This document shows positions 28,006 to 37,525 of a DNA stretch of 64,000 nucleotides, piece by piece. The stretch's first letter is position 1; each line of letters starts with the position of its first letter. Made by a program: the position numbers and the translations under genes. The notes beneath the pieces are model-generated. The model had not been told where the DNA came from, searched no databases, and was given only the letters and a program-made list of their open reading frames with translations. The DNA is from Gloeocapsopsis dulcis (lineage in GTDB: Bacteria; Cyanobacteriota; Cyanobacteriia; Cyanobacteriales; Chroococcidiopsidaceae): contig NZ_CP119968.1 in NCBI RefSeq assembly GCF_032163395.1, positions 3,374,001 to 3,438,000 on the forward strand, written 5' to 3'.

Positions 28006-28869
28006 ATGCCAGACGCAGAATTTGTTCCTCAACCCACAGCCGATGGCTCATTTACATTTTTTTCTCAAGAATTTGATGAAGCGTTTCATAGTCAATACGG
28101 GGCGCGACAAGAAGCCGAAAAAAAGTTTGTTGAACCGACACAACTTCGACAAAAAGCACAGCAACCCCGACTACGGTTATTAGATATTTGCTATGGTTTG
28201 GGCTATAACACTGCAGCTGCTTTAGCAACAATTTGGCAAGTTAATCCTAGTTGCTTAGTCGAGGTCATCGCACTAGAGTCTAATCCTGGTGTACCACAAT
28301 CGGCGATCGCTCACAAACTACTGCAATCGTGGTGTGAACCTGTACCGCAACTCCTCAGCCAATTAGCAACCGAACATCAAGTACAAACGAACAATCTTAA
28401 AGCCACATTAATTATCGGTGATGCCAGAAAGACAATTCAAAAATTACATCAATTAGAGTTTCAAGCTGAGGCAATTTTTCTCGATCCCTTCTCACCACCG
28501 CATTGCCCGCAACTATGGACAGTAGAATTTCTCCAGCAGGTTGCTTCATGTTTAGCCTCTCATGGGCGGTTAGCGACTTATTCGTGTGCAGCTGCGGTAC
28601 GAACAGCGTTAATTCAAGCTGGGCTAAAAATTGGTTCGACACCACCAGTTGGTAGGCGATCGCCAGGTACAGTAGCGGCTTGGGAACCCATAGTACCTGC
28701 ATTATCACCAGAAGAACAAGAGCATCTTCTCACTCGTGCTGCAATTCCCTACCGCGATCCGCAACTCAGAGATGCAGCAAGTGTCGTTTTGCAAAGACGT
28801 CAGCAAGAGCAAAACGCTAGCTCGTTGATGTCAACATCACAGTGGAGAAAACATCATAGAAAAAACTAG
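28006..28869 (+). CDS. MnmD/MnmC-N-like tRNA U34 methyltransferase (DUF752)
   Basis: 287 residues. The N-terminus TFFSQEFDEAFHSQYGARQE is the hallmark of the methyltransferase half of MnmC and of stand-alone MnmD. SAM motif: LRLLDICYGLGYNTAAALA (about 54-72). Catalytic region: EAIFLDPFSPPHCPQLWTVE. C-terminal: GRLATYSCAAAVRTALIQAG and VGRRSPGT. These enzymes methylate the 5-aminomethyl-2-thiouridine at the wobble position, completing mnm5s2U. No FAD-dependent MnmC-C domain is fused, so it is MnmD-type. The last 30 residues are basic and poorly ordered. The start follows a short gap after the divergent rhodanese gene. Confidence 0.85.
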   Translation: MPDAEFVPQPTADGSFTFFSQEFDEAFHSQYGARQEAEKKFVEPTQLRQKAQQPRLRLLDICYGLGYNTAAALATIWQVNPSCLVEVIALESNPGVPQSAIAHKLLQSWCEPVPQLLSQLATEHQVQTNNLKATLIIGDARKTIQKLHQLEFQAEAIFLDPFSPPHCPQLWTVEFLQQVASCLASHGRLATYSCAAAVRTALIQAGLKIGSTPPVGRRSPGTVAAWEPIVPALSPEEQEHLLTRAAIPYRDPQLRDAASVVLQRRQQEQNASSLMSTSQWRKHHRKN

Positions 28870-29424
28870 GAGAAAGTTATTAAAAAACACTGTATTTGAT
28901 ATGAAAATAATACATATTTATAATGCTTTACAAAGTTTTTAAAAAATCATTGTTAATGTACTCATCTCTTTCAAATCAATTTATGCAAAATTAGATATTC
29001 CTTTATGAAAACTTTAATGAAATCTGTCAAAAAGGCTTGAAACATAAAGTTATAGTAAAAATACCTAAAAAGTCTATTTTATTTTTCATATATTCTTTAT
29101 TTTAAGTTTGAGCAGGTTGAAACGATAAATCAAAACGTTTCAAATGCCATATTTATGGGTAGTATCTCAAATGTATTAATTTATATACTTTCTTGTAGCT
29201 TATTGTTAAAACCTAAATAGTAATTGCCTCTTGATGCCATGTTCTATCGTTTGCAGCATAGAGGTAGAAATCCTTTTGTCTAATTGAGTTTTTACCAACT
29301 ATTAAGTAGATAAATTTCAGTATTTATCTAAAAAAACTTGCTACAAGTTGACGCACTGAATTAACGAAGAGTGCGTGAATACAACGGTATTTATTAACAA
29401 ATAAAAAATATTCTGGAGGAATTT
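28870..29424. other. AT-rich gap upstream of the tyrosinase gene
   Basis: 555 bases, very AT-rich, without coding sequence or a clear RNA. GGAGG just before 29425 is a strong ribosome binding site for the tyrosinase gene. Confidence 0.6.
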
Positions 29425-30951
29425 ATGGCTTCTAGTCTTTCTCGGCGTGAAGTTTTAAGACTGCTCAGCTTTTTATCGGCTGGAGCGGCTGGTGTGGGGA
29501 GCGTGCCATTTATTAGCAGTCTTGCTAATCAAGCCAATGCACAAACAAGTAGTGTTTACGTTCGGGAGAATATAGCCACGTTCATGCGATCGCCTGCGAA
29601 AATTGCGGCTTTAAGGAGAGGAGTCCGAGTGATGCTGTCTCGGTCTAGTGCCGACCCGAGGAGTTGGATTTACCAAGCTAATATGCATGGCATTCCTAGC
29701 AACGAGTCACGAAGATTGGCAGCATGGGGTACTTGCAGTCATGGAAGTTTCTTCTTCTTCCCCTGGCACCGCATGTACTTATACTACTTTGAGCGAATTC
29801 TGCGTCAAGCATCTGGCGATCCTACTCTGGCACTTCCTTACTGGAACTATTCAGATTTCCCCGATCAGCGTTCTTTACCAGAGCCATTTCGCAATCGGCT
29901 ACTACCTGATGACTCCACCAATTCCCTTTATGTAGAACAGCGCGCTCCTGGTATTAATCAAGGTACGACTGCATTAGCATCAGCTGAAGTGAGTTATAGT
30001 GCAGCTTTTCAACGCACAAACTTTTTTCATACAAGTTCTGGACAGCAAAGCTTTGGCGGTCTCAGAGTAACAGGCTCGACTCATCGCGGTTCTGGTGGAG
30101 GACTTTTAGAAGGACGACCACACAACCAAGTTCATACAGTGGTAGGTGGTAGCAGTGGCTGGATGCGCCAGGTAGAAATGGCTGCCCGCGATCCGATTTT
30201 TTGGCTCCATCATTCAAACATCGACCGTCTTTGGGGGCGGTGGCTTTCATTGGAAGGTGGCAGGGCAAATCCTCTCAATGATAGTGACTGGATAAACGAT
30301 CGCTTTACATTTTTTGATGAAAATGGCAGACAAGTAACGATGCGTGGTAGAGACATCATCAACACAGTGCAGCAACTAAACTATAGATATGACGATGCCC
30401 CAATGGGAAATCAAATGCTGGTGAGTGGAATGAGCAGTGCTGAACCTTCTTCACAAGCAACAACTGCGACTCCTCAACTGTTAGCTACAACACCTATGAA
30501 CAATCAGCAAATGTTAGTAGAACTCAGAGAGACTCCAGTAACTCTTACTTTGCGATTTCCAGAGTCACAAGGATATAGAGTGTTCAGTGCTAGAGCCTCA
30601 GCAGTCAGTTCCCTCACACTTAATGTGGAGAAAGTTGAATACAATCCTAGAAATTCAATTCCCTACGAGATTTACATTAACTTGCCTCAAGGAGTTCCTC
30701 CAAACCGTAACAGTCCTTACTACGTAGGTAGATTAGCACTCTTTGCGCATCCCCAAAAGGCTACCTTTAGACTTGATATTAGTGAAGCGGTGAACGAATT
30801 ACAGCGACGTAATCTCATAACTGGAGATTCTATCTCAGTCACTTTTGTCCCACCTGCTGAGGAGGTTAATGTATTGCAAAGGGCAGATCGCTCTAGACAA
30901 TTGCCAGGAGTAGTTCGCTTTGAACGAGTTACCATCACCACCCTGAACTGA
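29425..30951 (+). CDS. Tat-exported tyrosinase/polyphenol oxidase
   Basis: 508 residues. The N-terminus has a twin-arginine signal (SLSRREVLRLLSFLSAGA) and a likely cleavage after NQANAQ (about residue 40). The type-3 copper centre is complete. CuA: H88 (NMHG), H106 (TCSHG) and H115 (FFPWHRMYLYYFE). CuB: H233 and H237 (RPHNQVH) with the HH pair at 262-263 (DPIFWLHHSNIDRLW). The C-terminal 190 residues hold an all-beta part with YEIYINLPQGVPPNRNSPYY and RLALFAHP, resembling the KFDV-type C-terminal domain of plant polyphenol oxidases. It would oxidise phenols to quinones in the periplasm. No caddie protein gene is adjacent. Not common in cyanobacteria to my knowledge. Strong GGAGG precedes the ATG. 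Confidence 0.92.
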   Translation: MASSLSRREVLRLLSFLSAGAAGVGSVPFISSLANQANAQTSSVYVRENIATFMRSPAKIAALRRGVRVMLSRSSADPRSWIYQANMHGIPSNESRRLAAWGTCSHGSFFFFPWHRMYLYYFERILRQASGDPTLALPYWNYSDFPDQRSLPEPFRNRLLPDDSTNSLYVEQRAPGINQGTTALASAEVSYSAAFQRTNFFHTSSGQQSFGGLRVTGSTHRGSGGGLLEGRPHNQVHTVVGGSSGWMRQVEMAARDPIFWLHHSNIDRLWGRWLSLEGGRANPLNDSDWINDRFTFFDENGRQVTMRGRDIINTVQQLNYRYDDAPMGNQMLVSGMSSAEPSSQATTATPQLLATTPMNNQQMLVELRETPVTLTLRFPESQGYRVFSARASAVSSLTLNVEKVEYNPRNSIPYEIYINLPQGVPPNRNSPYYVGRLALFAHPQKATFRLDISEAVNELQRRNLITGDSISVTFVPPAEEVNVLQRADRSRQLPGVVRFERVTITTLN

Positions 30952-31697
30952 TAAATCTCGCACCATCACTCTTAAGAAAGTGTAGGTTTAGGAGATGCCT
31001 GCAAAATTACAACTAGCGATAAATAGCACCAATCATGAGCATTGATAGATAGTTGACAGCATATTTTTCACAGTCAAAATGAGATATGGGGTAGGCATTT
31101 TGCCTACCCAGGCTCGATAGCAAGGCTATTCCGCAATTAATTGAGTTGACTTACTTAGCTTTTAACCAAACTCCATAACTAATTGTAGAGCTGGCACCAC
31201 TTGCAACTAGCGAACCAAACCAAAGGTTGCTAATAATTAATTAATACAGTGCGTAGTAAGCAGTTGAATTACTTGCAAGCAACCAAATTATACTACAGCC
31301 AAAACAAAATCTTTAAAGACTATATTCTAAGAACTAAAAGTGCTAAGACAGGCTTGCTTTAATCAAGAGCATCAACTCCTCTCAAGTTAATAGCATTCAG
31401 GCAATGAGATAAAACAAATAAAGTGCAAAGACTACGTGACCTACTATCGGAAGCGTTTGTAGTTTTTTTTGGCATTAAATTTCTGAATAATTATACAGTA
31501 CCGTTCAGGGAATAAATGGCTACTTTTTCCTAAATGATCTATTGTTAAATTCTGTATTTCTTTAGTGGATACGGGAAGTTTTATAACAAAAAATAAGGCT
31601 TTGCATAAAGGCAAAAGAAGTAGCTGATAGCTAACACATAAGCTAATCTAATTGACAAAATAGATTGTTTATAAACACACAACGGAGGTCTACTAAT
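30952..31697. other. Gap between tyrosinase and RTX genes
   Basis: 746 bases with one strong hairpin (31089-31109) and otherwise AT-rich, unstructured sequence. No gene seen. GGAGG at 31684-31688 is the ribosome binding site of the RTX gene. Confidence 0.6.
31089..31109. terminator. Strong hairpin downstream of tyrosinase gene
   Basis: GGGTAGGCA-TTT-TGCCTACCC: perfect 9-base stem, 3-base loop. No T-run follows, so it may be a spacer repeat or an RNA stabiliser rather than a classical terminator. Confidence 0.45.
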
Positions 31698-32819
31698 ATG
31701 GCAATAATCCAAGGAACTGCTAGAAATGATAATTTAAAAGGCACTTCAAAAAACGATCAAATTTACGGCTATGCAGGCAATGATACTTTAGATGGTGGTG
31801 CTGGAATTGATACTTTGATTGGTGGTACAGGCAACGATGTCTATATTGTGGACAGTCGTACAGATGTCATTATTGAGAACGCTAATGGTGGTTATAATAC
31901 GGTACAGTCTTCTGTCAGCTATAGGCTAGGTTCTAATCTGGAGAAACTTGTATTAACTGGAAGTGGCAATATTGATGGCAGAGGTAACGAACTAAACAAC
32001 CTCATTATCGGTAATCGTGGCAGAAATGTCCTTAATGGAGGTGCAGGCAACGATACGCTTGATGGTAGTAATGACAATCGCAGCGATACGCTTTACGGAG
32101 GAGTTGGTAACGACTCGCTGATTGGTGCTAGCAAGGATAAACTTTACGGCGAAGCTGGGGACGATCGCTTATTTGGGTATCATGCCGATTTTGTTGCAAA
32201 CCCAGGCGACACAATTTACATGGATGGTGGTGACGGCAATGACTACCTCTATGCCAATCATAATGCTGATATGTACGGTGGTAGGGGTAATGACACAATC
32301 ACAGGCGGTACTTCTGTTTACATCGATGGTGGTGAGGGGAATGATCTATTAGATGGTGATGAAAGTACAATCTACGGTGGCAAGGGTAACGACACCATAA
32401 CAGGAAATTACAGTAGCCTCTATGGCGGGGATGGTAATGATGTTTTAAGTGGTAGTTCCTGGATGGAGGGTGGTCGGGGAAATGATACCCTAACTGGAGG
32501 AGATTCTGATAATTACTTTGTCTTCACTGCGCCAACTGATGGAATTGATACGATTACCAACTTCTCAGCAGATAAAGGCGATCAAATTATTATTTCTGCA
32601 AGTGGTTTTGGCGGTGGACTTGTAGTAGGAGAACTGATACCAGGACAGTTCCAATTTGGTACTTCTGCTAAAGAAGCCGACGATCACTTTATTTACGATA
32701 CATCCTCTGGTGCGCTGTATTTTGATGTTGATGGTATAGGTACTAGCAAGCAAACGCAGTTAGCAATATTAGTCGGTGCCCCAAATCTAACATCTAGCAG
32801 TATTTCTATTTATAGCTAA
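31698..32819 (+). CDS. RTX (hemolysin-type Ca2+-binding) repeat protein
   Basis: 373 residues from the ATG at 31698, chosen because GGAGG precedes it; an upstream in-frame ATG at 31665 lacks one. Nonapeptide repeats run through about residues 20-290: GYAGNDTLDGGAG, GGTGNDVYIVD, GGAGNDTLDG, GGRGNDTITGG, GGKGNDTITG, GGDGNDVLSG and GGRGNDTLTGG. Each set forms a Ca2+-bound parallel beta-roll. The C-terminus (GIDTITNFSADKGDQIIISA and SGALYFDVDGIG) is the usual type I secretion signal region. No catalytic domain is present, so it is probably a structural or surface protein. No type I transporter genes lie in the window. Confidence 0.92.
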   Translation: MAIIQGTARNDNLKGTSKNDQIYGYAGNDTLDGGAGIDTLIGGTGNDVYIVDSRTDVIIENANGGYNTVQSSVSYRLGSNLEKLVLTGSGNIDGRGNELNNLIIGNRGRNVLNGGAGNDTLDGSNDNRSDTLYGGVGNDSLIGASKDKLYGEAGDDRLFGYHADFVANPGDTIYMDGGDGNDYLYANHNADMYGGRGNDTITGGTSVYIDGGEGNDLLDGDESTIYGGKGNDTITGNYSSLYGGDGNDVLSGSSWMEGGRGNDTLTGGDSDNYFVFTAPTDGIDTITNFSADKGDQIIISASGFGGGLVVGELIPGQFQFGTSAKEADDHFIYDTSSGALYFDVDGIGTSKQTQLAILVGAPNLTSSSISIYS

Positions 32820-32861
32820 ACATAGCTTTTCAGGAAGTTTATCACAAATATCGTGCTTTAC

Positions 32862-35258
32862 TTAGGGGTTACATCGTTGGTTTGTAACCTCTTTAGATAG
32901 TTTTCTACCAGATAATTGATGTTTTTTCAAAGTTTGCCACTGAATTTTTAGTTCTTCGACATCGGGTAATTGTCCGCCATACCGCCAACTCATGTAAGCT
33001 TGGCAAATTTCCTCGATGACTTTAGCAACAGTTGAAGGATAATACTGATGAGATATCCGAGCATATTCTAGTGGTGTTTGGGCAGGATGCTTACGAAAGC
33101 CTTGTGTTGCTGCCCAGTCAAGCATTTGTTGATATAAACGCTCTATTGGGTGTAACTTAAATAAAGCTCGTTTTCTGCGCCAAATTTGCCATTGTTGCCA
33201 GCCTAGCCAACTCAAAAAACTGATTCCAGTAGCAATAATTAAACTTGTTAAGACACCTAACCAGCCTTGAGAAAATAAAGCAATAAACCAAGCGATCGCT
33301 GCGGTTATCCAATCAAATACTGCCGCAAATAGCGTATTGAGAAAACCCGAAACTGGACTTGGCAACCACCCCGCAACCCATTGCCAAAATCTTTGTAAAA
33401 CGCTAAATGTTTGAGCCTCTTCTATTGAAGGAGGAATTAACGGGTGTCCAGGAATCGGATCGAAAGCAAACCAACCGTATTCAGGAAAATACACTTCTGT
33501 CAACGCATACGCATCTGTATTACGCACAATGTATAAACCTGTAAACGGATTAAATTCACCAGGACTAAAGCCTACGGTTAGTCGCGCTGGAATTCCAATC
33601 GAACGCAACATGATTGTTAACACACTAGAAAAGTGATCGGGATAACCACCTTTGTGTTTAAAGAGGAAAGCCTCGACTAAATCTTCGTTTTCTGCTATAT
33701 AAGGGAGATCTAGCGGATTTTCTGGAAAAGTGTAGTTTTGCTTGAGATACTGCGCAAGATATAAAGCTTGCTCGTAAGGAGATGTTAGCGTTTTTTCTGA
33801 TTGTCCTACTCGTTGTTGGTTGTAGTTCGCTAAGATTTCTTGAGTGTGTTGCCGTACCTGTGCGGCAATTTCGGGCGGAACTTGTAAATAATAGTTACGG
33901 ATATTTTGGGGGTAATTGGTTGCAGCTTGTCCCAATAAAGTGCGATCGCGGTAAGGAACTTGCGAAATCACAGTGTACGTTAAATCTTTTGATAATCCCA
34001 CAGGCGATCGCAAACCACCTTCAGGATCGACCGCAATTTCGGGTGCGGGAAAGAAAATTTGCTTGGGGTAAGCTAACGCCGGAATTAAGTTTGGTAATTC
34101 AGAGACTACTGTATACGTCTGTACAACTTCTCGCGTCTCTCCACTAATTGCAGGTGGTGAAAGAAAAATCTGATATGACCAACTTGGACGCTTGTGGTTA
34201 ACAACCTGTTCGTTACGCGAAATTTCCCAACCCTTGCCTGTATAACGATCAAAGCCTAATACACGCCAAAATCCTTCAGCTTGCGATCGCACCCGCATCA
34301 CAACTTTGGGCTTCATCTCGCCACGTAAGTTTTGATTGATTTCGCTATTAAACCCGTAGTAAAAAGTTTCGTTTACACCTGTTCCCGCTTGGGCATCGGT
34401 ACCGCTACCACCACTTGTTCCACCACCGCTTCCCTCACGTACATAACCTGGATTGATAATACTACGCCCATCAAAGTTATCCTTAATGTCAATCGGCGCA
34501 CTCACTGGAAATGTCCGCAGTTGATAACCTGGAAACCGAGGTAAAACCGCAAAAATCGTTAATCCCAACCCCACAGTTACTAGAAATAGTATTCCTATAC
34601 TTTTGAACGTGACGAATGATATTTTTTTGATTCCTTGCCCCTCACCCCGGACTTCGTCCCGCTTCGCTAACACCTCTCGCCCCTCAATTCCCAATCGCGA
34701 ACGGTAATCTAGAACTAATACTGGTAAGGCGATCGCTAAAAAGAGCAGTAACATTGGTGCAAACGCTAAAGTCTGACTCAGCGTTCCAGCAACCGCAAGT
34801 AAAATTAACCCAATGACAATCGAATAGCCTAAGTCTTTACGACGGGGTAAATCAAAGCTATGAAATACCTGAAGTTGAATTAAAAGTTCAGCTAGAAGTA
34901 CCCTAGTATCGTTTAATTCACCTAATAAGCGTCCAAAAAATGCGGCAAGTGCTGCTAACATCGCGATCGCAATGCAAAACTTGGTAGGAATGTTGCGATC
35001 GTGACGGCGATGCCAAGCCCAAATTCCCCCAACAACACTCAAGGGTACAGCCCACAAGCTAAACTGTGTTTCCGCTGCGATATCTGTTGCGATAATTCCG
35101 ACGATGACTAATGCTTGGACAAGCGATCGCAGTAGTCGCGATTCTTCTACTTCGGTAATTGCTTCTATGGATCTATGCTGTCGCCACCGATTCCAACCAG
35201 ATAGCGGTAGCGATGCTTTTATTCGATTTCGCTGACGCATTCTGGATGATTTGGTCAT
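32862..35258 (-). CDS. TgpA-type membrane transglutaminase-like protein, catalytically degenerate
   Basis: 798 residues. A basic N-terminus, then 6-7 TM helices (about 43-235; DUF3488 region), an exported middle part, the transglutaminase core (about 480-610), a TM helix (about 665-700) and a cytoplasmic DUF4129-like tail (EYARISHQYYPSTVA). The core should have C-H-D. Here the GYCxHF position reads GGYPDHFSSVL (about 536-546) and the DAHAW position reads TDAYALTEVYF; the Asp is kept in FAFDPIPG. So Cys and His are replaced by Pro and Tyr, and the enzyme cannot work as a thiol transglutaminase or protease. The stretch GREVLAKRDEVRGEGQG is encoded by intergenic-type repeat at 34635-34690 and looks inserted between TM helices. 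Confidence 0.88.
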   Translation of the reverse strand: MTKSSRMRQRNRIKASLPLSGWNRWRQHRSIEAITEVEESRLLRSLVQALVIVGIIATDIAAETQFSLWAVPLSVVGGIWAWHRRHDRNIPTKFCIAIAMLAALAAFFGRLLGELNDTRVLLAELLIQLQVFHSFDLPRRKDLGYSIVIGLILLAVAGTLSQTLAFAPMLLLFLAIALPVLVLDYRSRLGIEGREVLAKRDEVRGEGQGIKKISFVTFKSIGILFLVTVGLGLTIFAVLPRFPGYQLRTFPVSAPIDIKDNFDGRSIINPGYVREGSGGGTSGGSGTDAQAGTGVNETFYYGFNSEINQNLRGEMKPKVVMRVRSQAEGFWRVLGFDRYTGKGWEISRNEQVVNHKRPSWSYQIFLSPPAISGETREVVQTYTVVSELPNLIPALAYPKQIFFPAPEIAVDPEGGLRSPVGLSKDLTYTVISQVPYRDRTLLGQAATNYPQNIRNYYLQVPPEIAAQVRQHTQEILANYNQQRVGQSEKTLTSPYEQALYLAQYLKQNYTFPENPLDLPYIAENEDLVEAFLFKHKGGYPDHFSSVLTIMLRSIGIPARLTVGFSPGEFNPFTGLYIVRNTDAYALTEVYFPEYGWFAFDPIPGHPLIPPSIEEAQTFSVLQRFWQWVAGWLPSPVSGFLNTLFAAVFDWITAAIAWFIALFSQGWLGVLTSLIIATGISFLSWLGWQQWQIWRRKRALFKLHPIERLYQQMLDWAATQGFRKHPAQTPLEYARISHQYYPSTVAKVIEEICQAYMSWRYGGQLPDVEELKIQWQTLKKHQLSGRKLSKEVTNQRCNP
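34635..34690. repeat. Intergenic-type repeat embedded in the transglutaminase gene
   Basis: TTGCCCCTCACCCCGGACTT, CCCGCTTCGCTAACACC and CTCGCCCCTCAATTCC. It shares the 17-mer CCGGACTTCGTCCCGCT with the spacer before flv3 (52468-52484). Confidence 0.7.
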
Positions 35259-35697
35259 ATCGTTTTCGATAGTAAGTCGATTTGAGTGATGTCATTTTTT
35301 AACGAACCTTACTAGGCACATTCGCAGAGAGTATAGAGAGAGAATTTTTAAAATGATTTTTGTTAATAAAATCAAGAAGAATGAGCGTACCTTCTGAGTT
35401 CTTGTCGTGCTTTGTTTGATTTCTTATTCAGCACACAAAAATAAGTTAACGAATAACTGCTTAAGTAACCTAGCGCATTCCCACTGATTAATTTGCTGAT
35501 GCTTAAATAATCTTGTTCAATCATTTGCGTAAATGTACTGAGACAAAAGCAAATAATTTATGCTTTATTCAACTGGAGAATTCTTTTATGAGCAAATCAG
35601 TAGAATTATGAGTTTCCTACTAGTCACTCATCACGAGCAAGTAGCTACGTTTGATCGTTAAACTCAAAGGGTAGCAAGAGCTTTTTTGCGCTCGATT
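35259..35697. other. Gap upstream of the small conserved protein gene
   Basis: 439 bases between divergently oriented genes. No coding sequence or stable structure noted. Confidence 0.5.
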
Positions 35698-36174
35698 ATG
35701 AATTTAGACAAACAAATTCAATTATTAATTAATGATGCCCCCCAAGATGGCATTACACCCAAAGTTGTTGCAGCGATCGCACCAGGGCTAAAGCTACTCG
35801 CCAAGAGGTTAGGTCACTTACAGTACTATATTCTGCAAAGCTTAGAACAAGAGTGGGTGGTCACAACTCTACGTAGTCACGATGAACTCCATCATGAAAA
35901 GCGTGTTATTTATGCTTTTCCCACCTTGGAAGATGTTGTCGCATCAGAACTTGAGCCACAACTGGTTGCTGTCCCCATTCCTATTACTCTTATCTTGTTT
36001 CAGCTAATTGCTTTAGAAACAGTGGACAGTATCATCTTTTTTGAAACACCAGGTGATACAACTAACGGTATTGAAATTCATCGCGAAGATATGCAGCGTC
36101 TGATTCAAGTTCAGTTACAGCAATCTTCTCTATCTAATACACCTTCTGACTACATCCCTCCAGATATTGCCTAA
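35698..36174 (+). CDS. Small conserved-looking cytoplasmic protein, function unknown
   Basis: 158 residues from the ATG at 35698; an upstream TTG would add four residues (MRSI). No family recognised. It opens with an amphipathic helix (NLDKQIQLLINDAPQDGITP), then KVVAAIAPGLKLLAKRLGHLQYYILQSLEQEWVVTTL, a Leu-rich alpha/beta part with YAFPTLEDVVAS, a hydrophobic stretch (PITLILFQLIALETVDSIIF) that looks buried rather than membrane-spanning, and a Gln/Ser-rich tail. No signal peptide. Stands alone between the transglutaminase gene (divergent) and sds (convergent). Confidence 0.65.
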   Translation: MNLDKQIQLLINDAPQDGITPKVVAAIAPGLKLLAKRLGHLQYYILQSLEQEWVVTTLRSHDELHHEKRVIYAFPTLEDVVASELEPQLVAVPIPITLILFQLIALETVDSIIFFETPGDTTNGIEIHREDMQRLIQVQLQQSSLSNTPSDYIPPDIA

Positions 36175-36189
36175 TATCGTTTTGCTTTA

Positions 36190-36331
36190 GGGCTGATACA
36201 AATAGGGTGCAGGGGTGCGGAGAAGTTATGAGTGATGAATGGTGAGTGTGGAGTTAAGAAAATTCTTTTAATAAATGCCTCCGGCATGCTGCGCTTTCCA
36301 AAACTCAGAACTCAAAACTCAAAACTAACTA
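36190..36331. repeat. Composite intergenic short-repeat cluster
   Basis: Contains AATGCCTCCGGCATGCTGCG (the GCCGGAGGCATT module in reverse), AAAACTCAGAACTCAAAA, and GTTAAGAAAATTCTTTTAAT. Confidence 0.85.
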
Positions 36332-37303
36332 CTAATACAACCGACTCAAAACATAATCAGCCATATTGATCAAGGCTTGGCGTGACTCGGAAGGTGGTAG
36401 AACATTAAGATGTTCAACGGCTTGTGTTGCGTGTTTGGTGGCTAATTCCCGTGCTTGGTCGATACCTTTACTGTCTTGAATCAACGCGATCGCTTGTTCT
36501 AGATCGCCTTTTTGAGTAAATTCTCTTTCGATTAAGACTTCTAAATATGGCTCTTCTGCCAAAGCAAATAGCACTGGTGCTGTCAGATTGCCACTTTTAA
36601 GATCTGAACCTGCGGGCTTACCTAAAATGTCAGATGAACCAGTAAAGTCAAAGATGTCATCAACAATCTGAAATGCTAAACCAACATGACGCCCATAACT
36701 ATACAAATGATCCGCAGTTTCGCTTGATACGCCACTGAGTAAACCTGCAGCTTTACAACTATTTGCAAATAAAGTTGCTGTTTTGTAGTAACTCTTTTTC
36801 AAGTAAGCTTCAATGGACAGGCGTGTATTGAATAGAGTTTCACCCTGCTGAATTTCTCCAGCAGCAAAATCCATAATCACTTCTGATAAGAGTTTAACTA
36901 CCTCTAAATTGTCTAAATTGGCTAAATACCAAGAGGATTGAGCAAAAAAGAAATCTCCTGCTAACACTGCTACACCATTACCAAACAAGCTATGAATTGT
37001 CGGAACACCTCGCCGTGTTGCGGATTCATCCACCACATCATCGTGAATTAGACTCGCAGTGTGAATCATTTCTGTAATTTCAGCTAAGCGGCGGTGACGC
37101 GGAGTAATGTCTTCATCTACCATTGTTGCTCGCGATACAAGTAACACAATTGCTGGTCGCAGCCGTTTTCCTCCGGCTCCAAACAAGTGCTTTGCCGCTG
37201 CGAAGAGCTTGGGGTGGCGCTTACCTACTAACTGAACTAAGTTTTCTGACAGTATTTGTAGGTCTGCTTCAATTGGGGAGAAAAGAAAGGTGGCTGAGGT
37301 CAT
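36332..37303 (-). CDS. sds: Solanesyl diphosphate synthase (long-chain trans-prenyl transferase)
   Basis: 323 residues. Builds the C45 or similar all-trans prenyl chain used for plastoquinone. First Asp-rich motif LIHDDVVDESATRRG (about 90-105), second FQIVDDIFDFTGSSD (about 210-225), plus GAGGKRLRPAIVLL and GKPAGSDLKSGNLTAP. The residue pattern before the first motif (MIHTASLI) lacks bulky residues at positions that would cap chain length early, consistent with a long product. Cytoplasmic, no signal. A repeat cluster separates it from the gene upstream. Product length is inferred. Confidence 0.93.
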   Translation of the reverse strand: MTSATFLFSPIEADLQILSENLVQLVGKRHPKLFAAAKHLFGAGGKRLRPAIVLLVSRATMVDEDITPRHRRLAEITEMIHTASLIHDDVVDESATRRGVPTIHSLFGNGVAVLAGDFFFAQSSWYLANLDNLEVVKLLSEVIMDFAAGEIQQGETLFNTRLSIEAYLKKSYYKTATLFANSCKAAGLLSGVSSETADHLYSYGRHVGLAFQIVDDIFDFTGSSDILGKPAGSDLKSGNLTAPVLFALAEEPYLEVLIEREFTQKGDLEQAIALIQDSKGIDQARELATKHATQAVEHLNVLPPSESRQALINMADYVLSRLY

Positions 37304-37404
37304 GTATAAGCCGACTCAAGCTTTAGTTAAGAAAATTTACATAATCTATACTCATTTTAAGCTAAGCCTTGGCATGGGGGAAGTTTTATGAGGAAATCAG
37401 CAGA

Positions 37405-37525
37405 AATTGTATAGAGGGCTAGGGGTGAGGGGTGAGGGGTGAGTGATTAGTTTTGAGTTTTGAATTGTTCGCGCAGCGTGCCGGAGGCATTTATTGAAGA
37501 ATTTTCTCAACTCAACACTCATAAC
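37405..37525. repeat. Composite intergenic short-repeat cluster
   Basis: GTGAGGGGTGAGGGGTGAGT, TTTTGAGTTTTGAATTG, GCAGCGTGCCGGAGGCATTT, then CTCAACTCAACACTCATAAC. A full example of the module order seen elsewhere. Confidence 0.85.
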
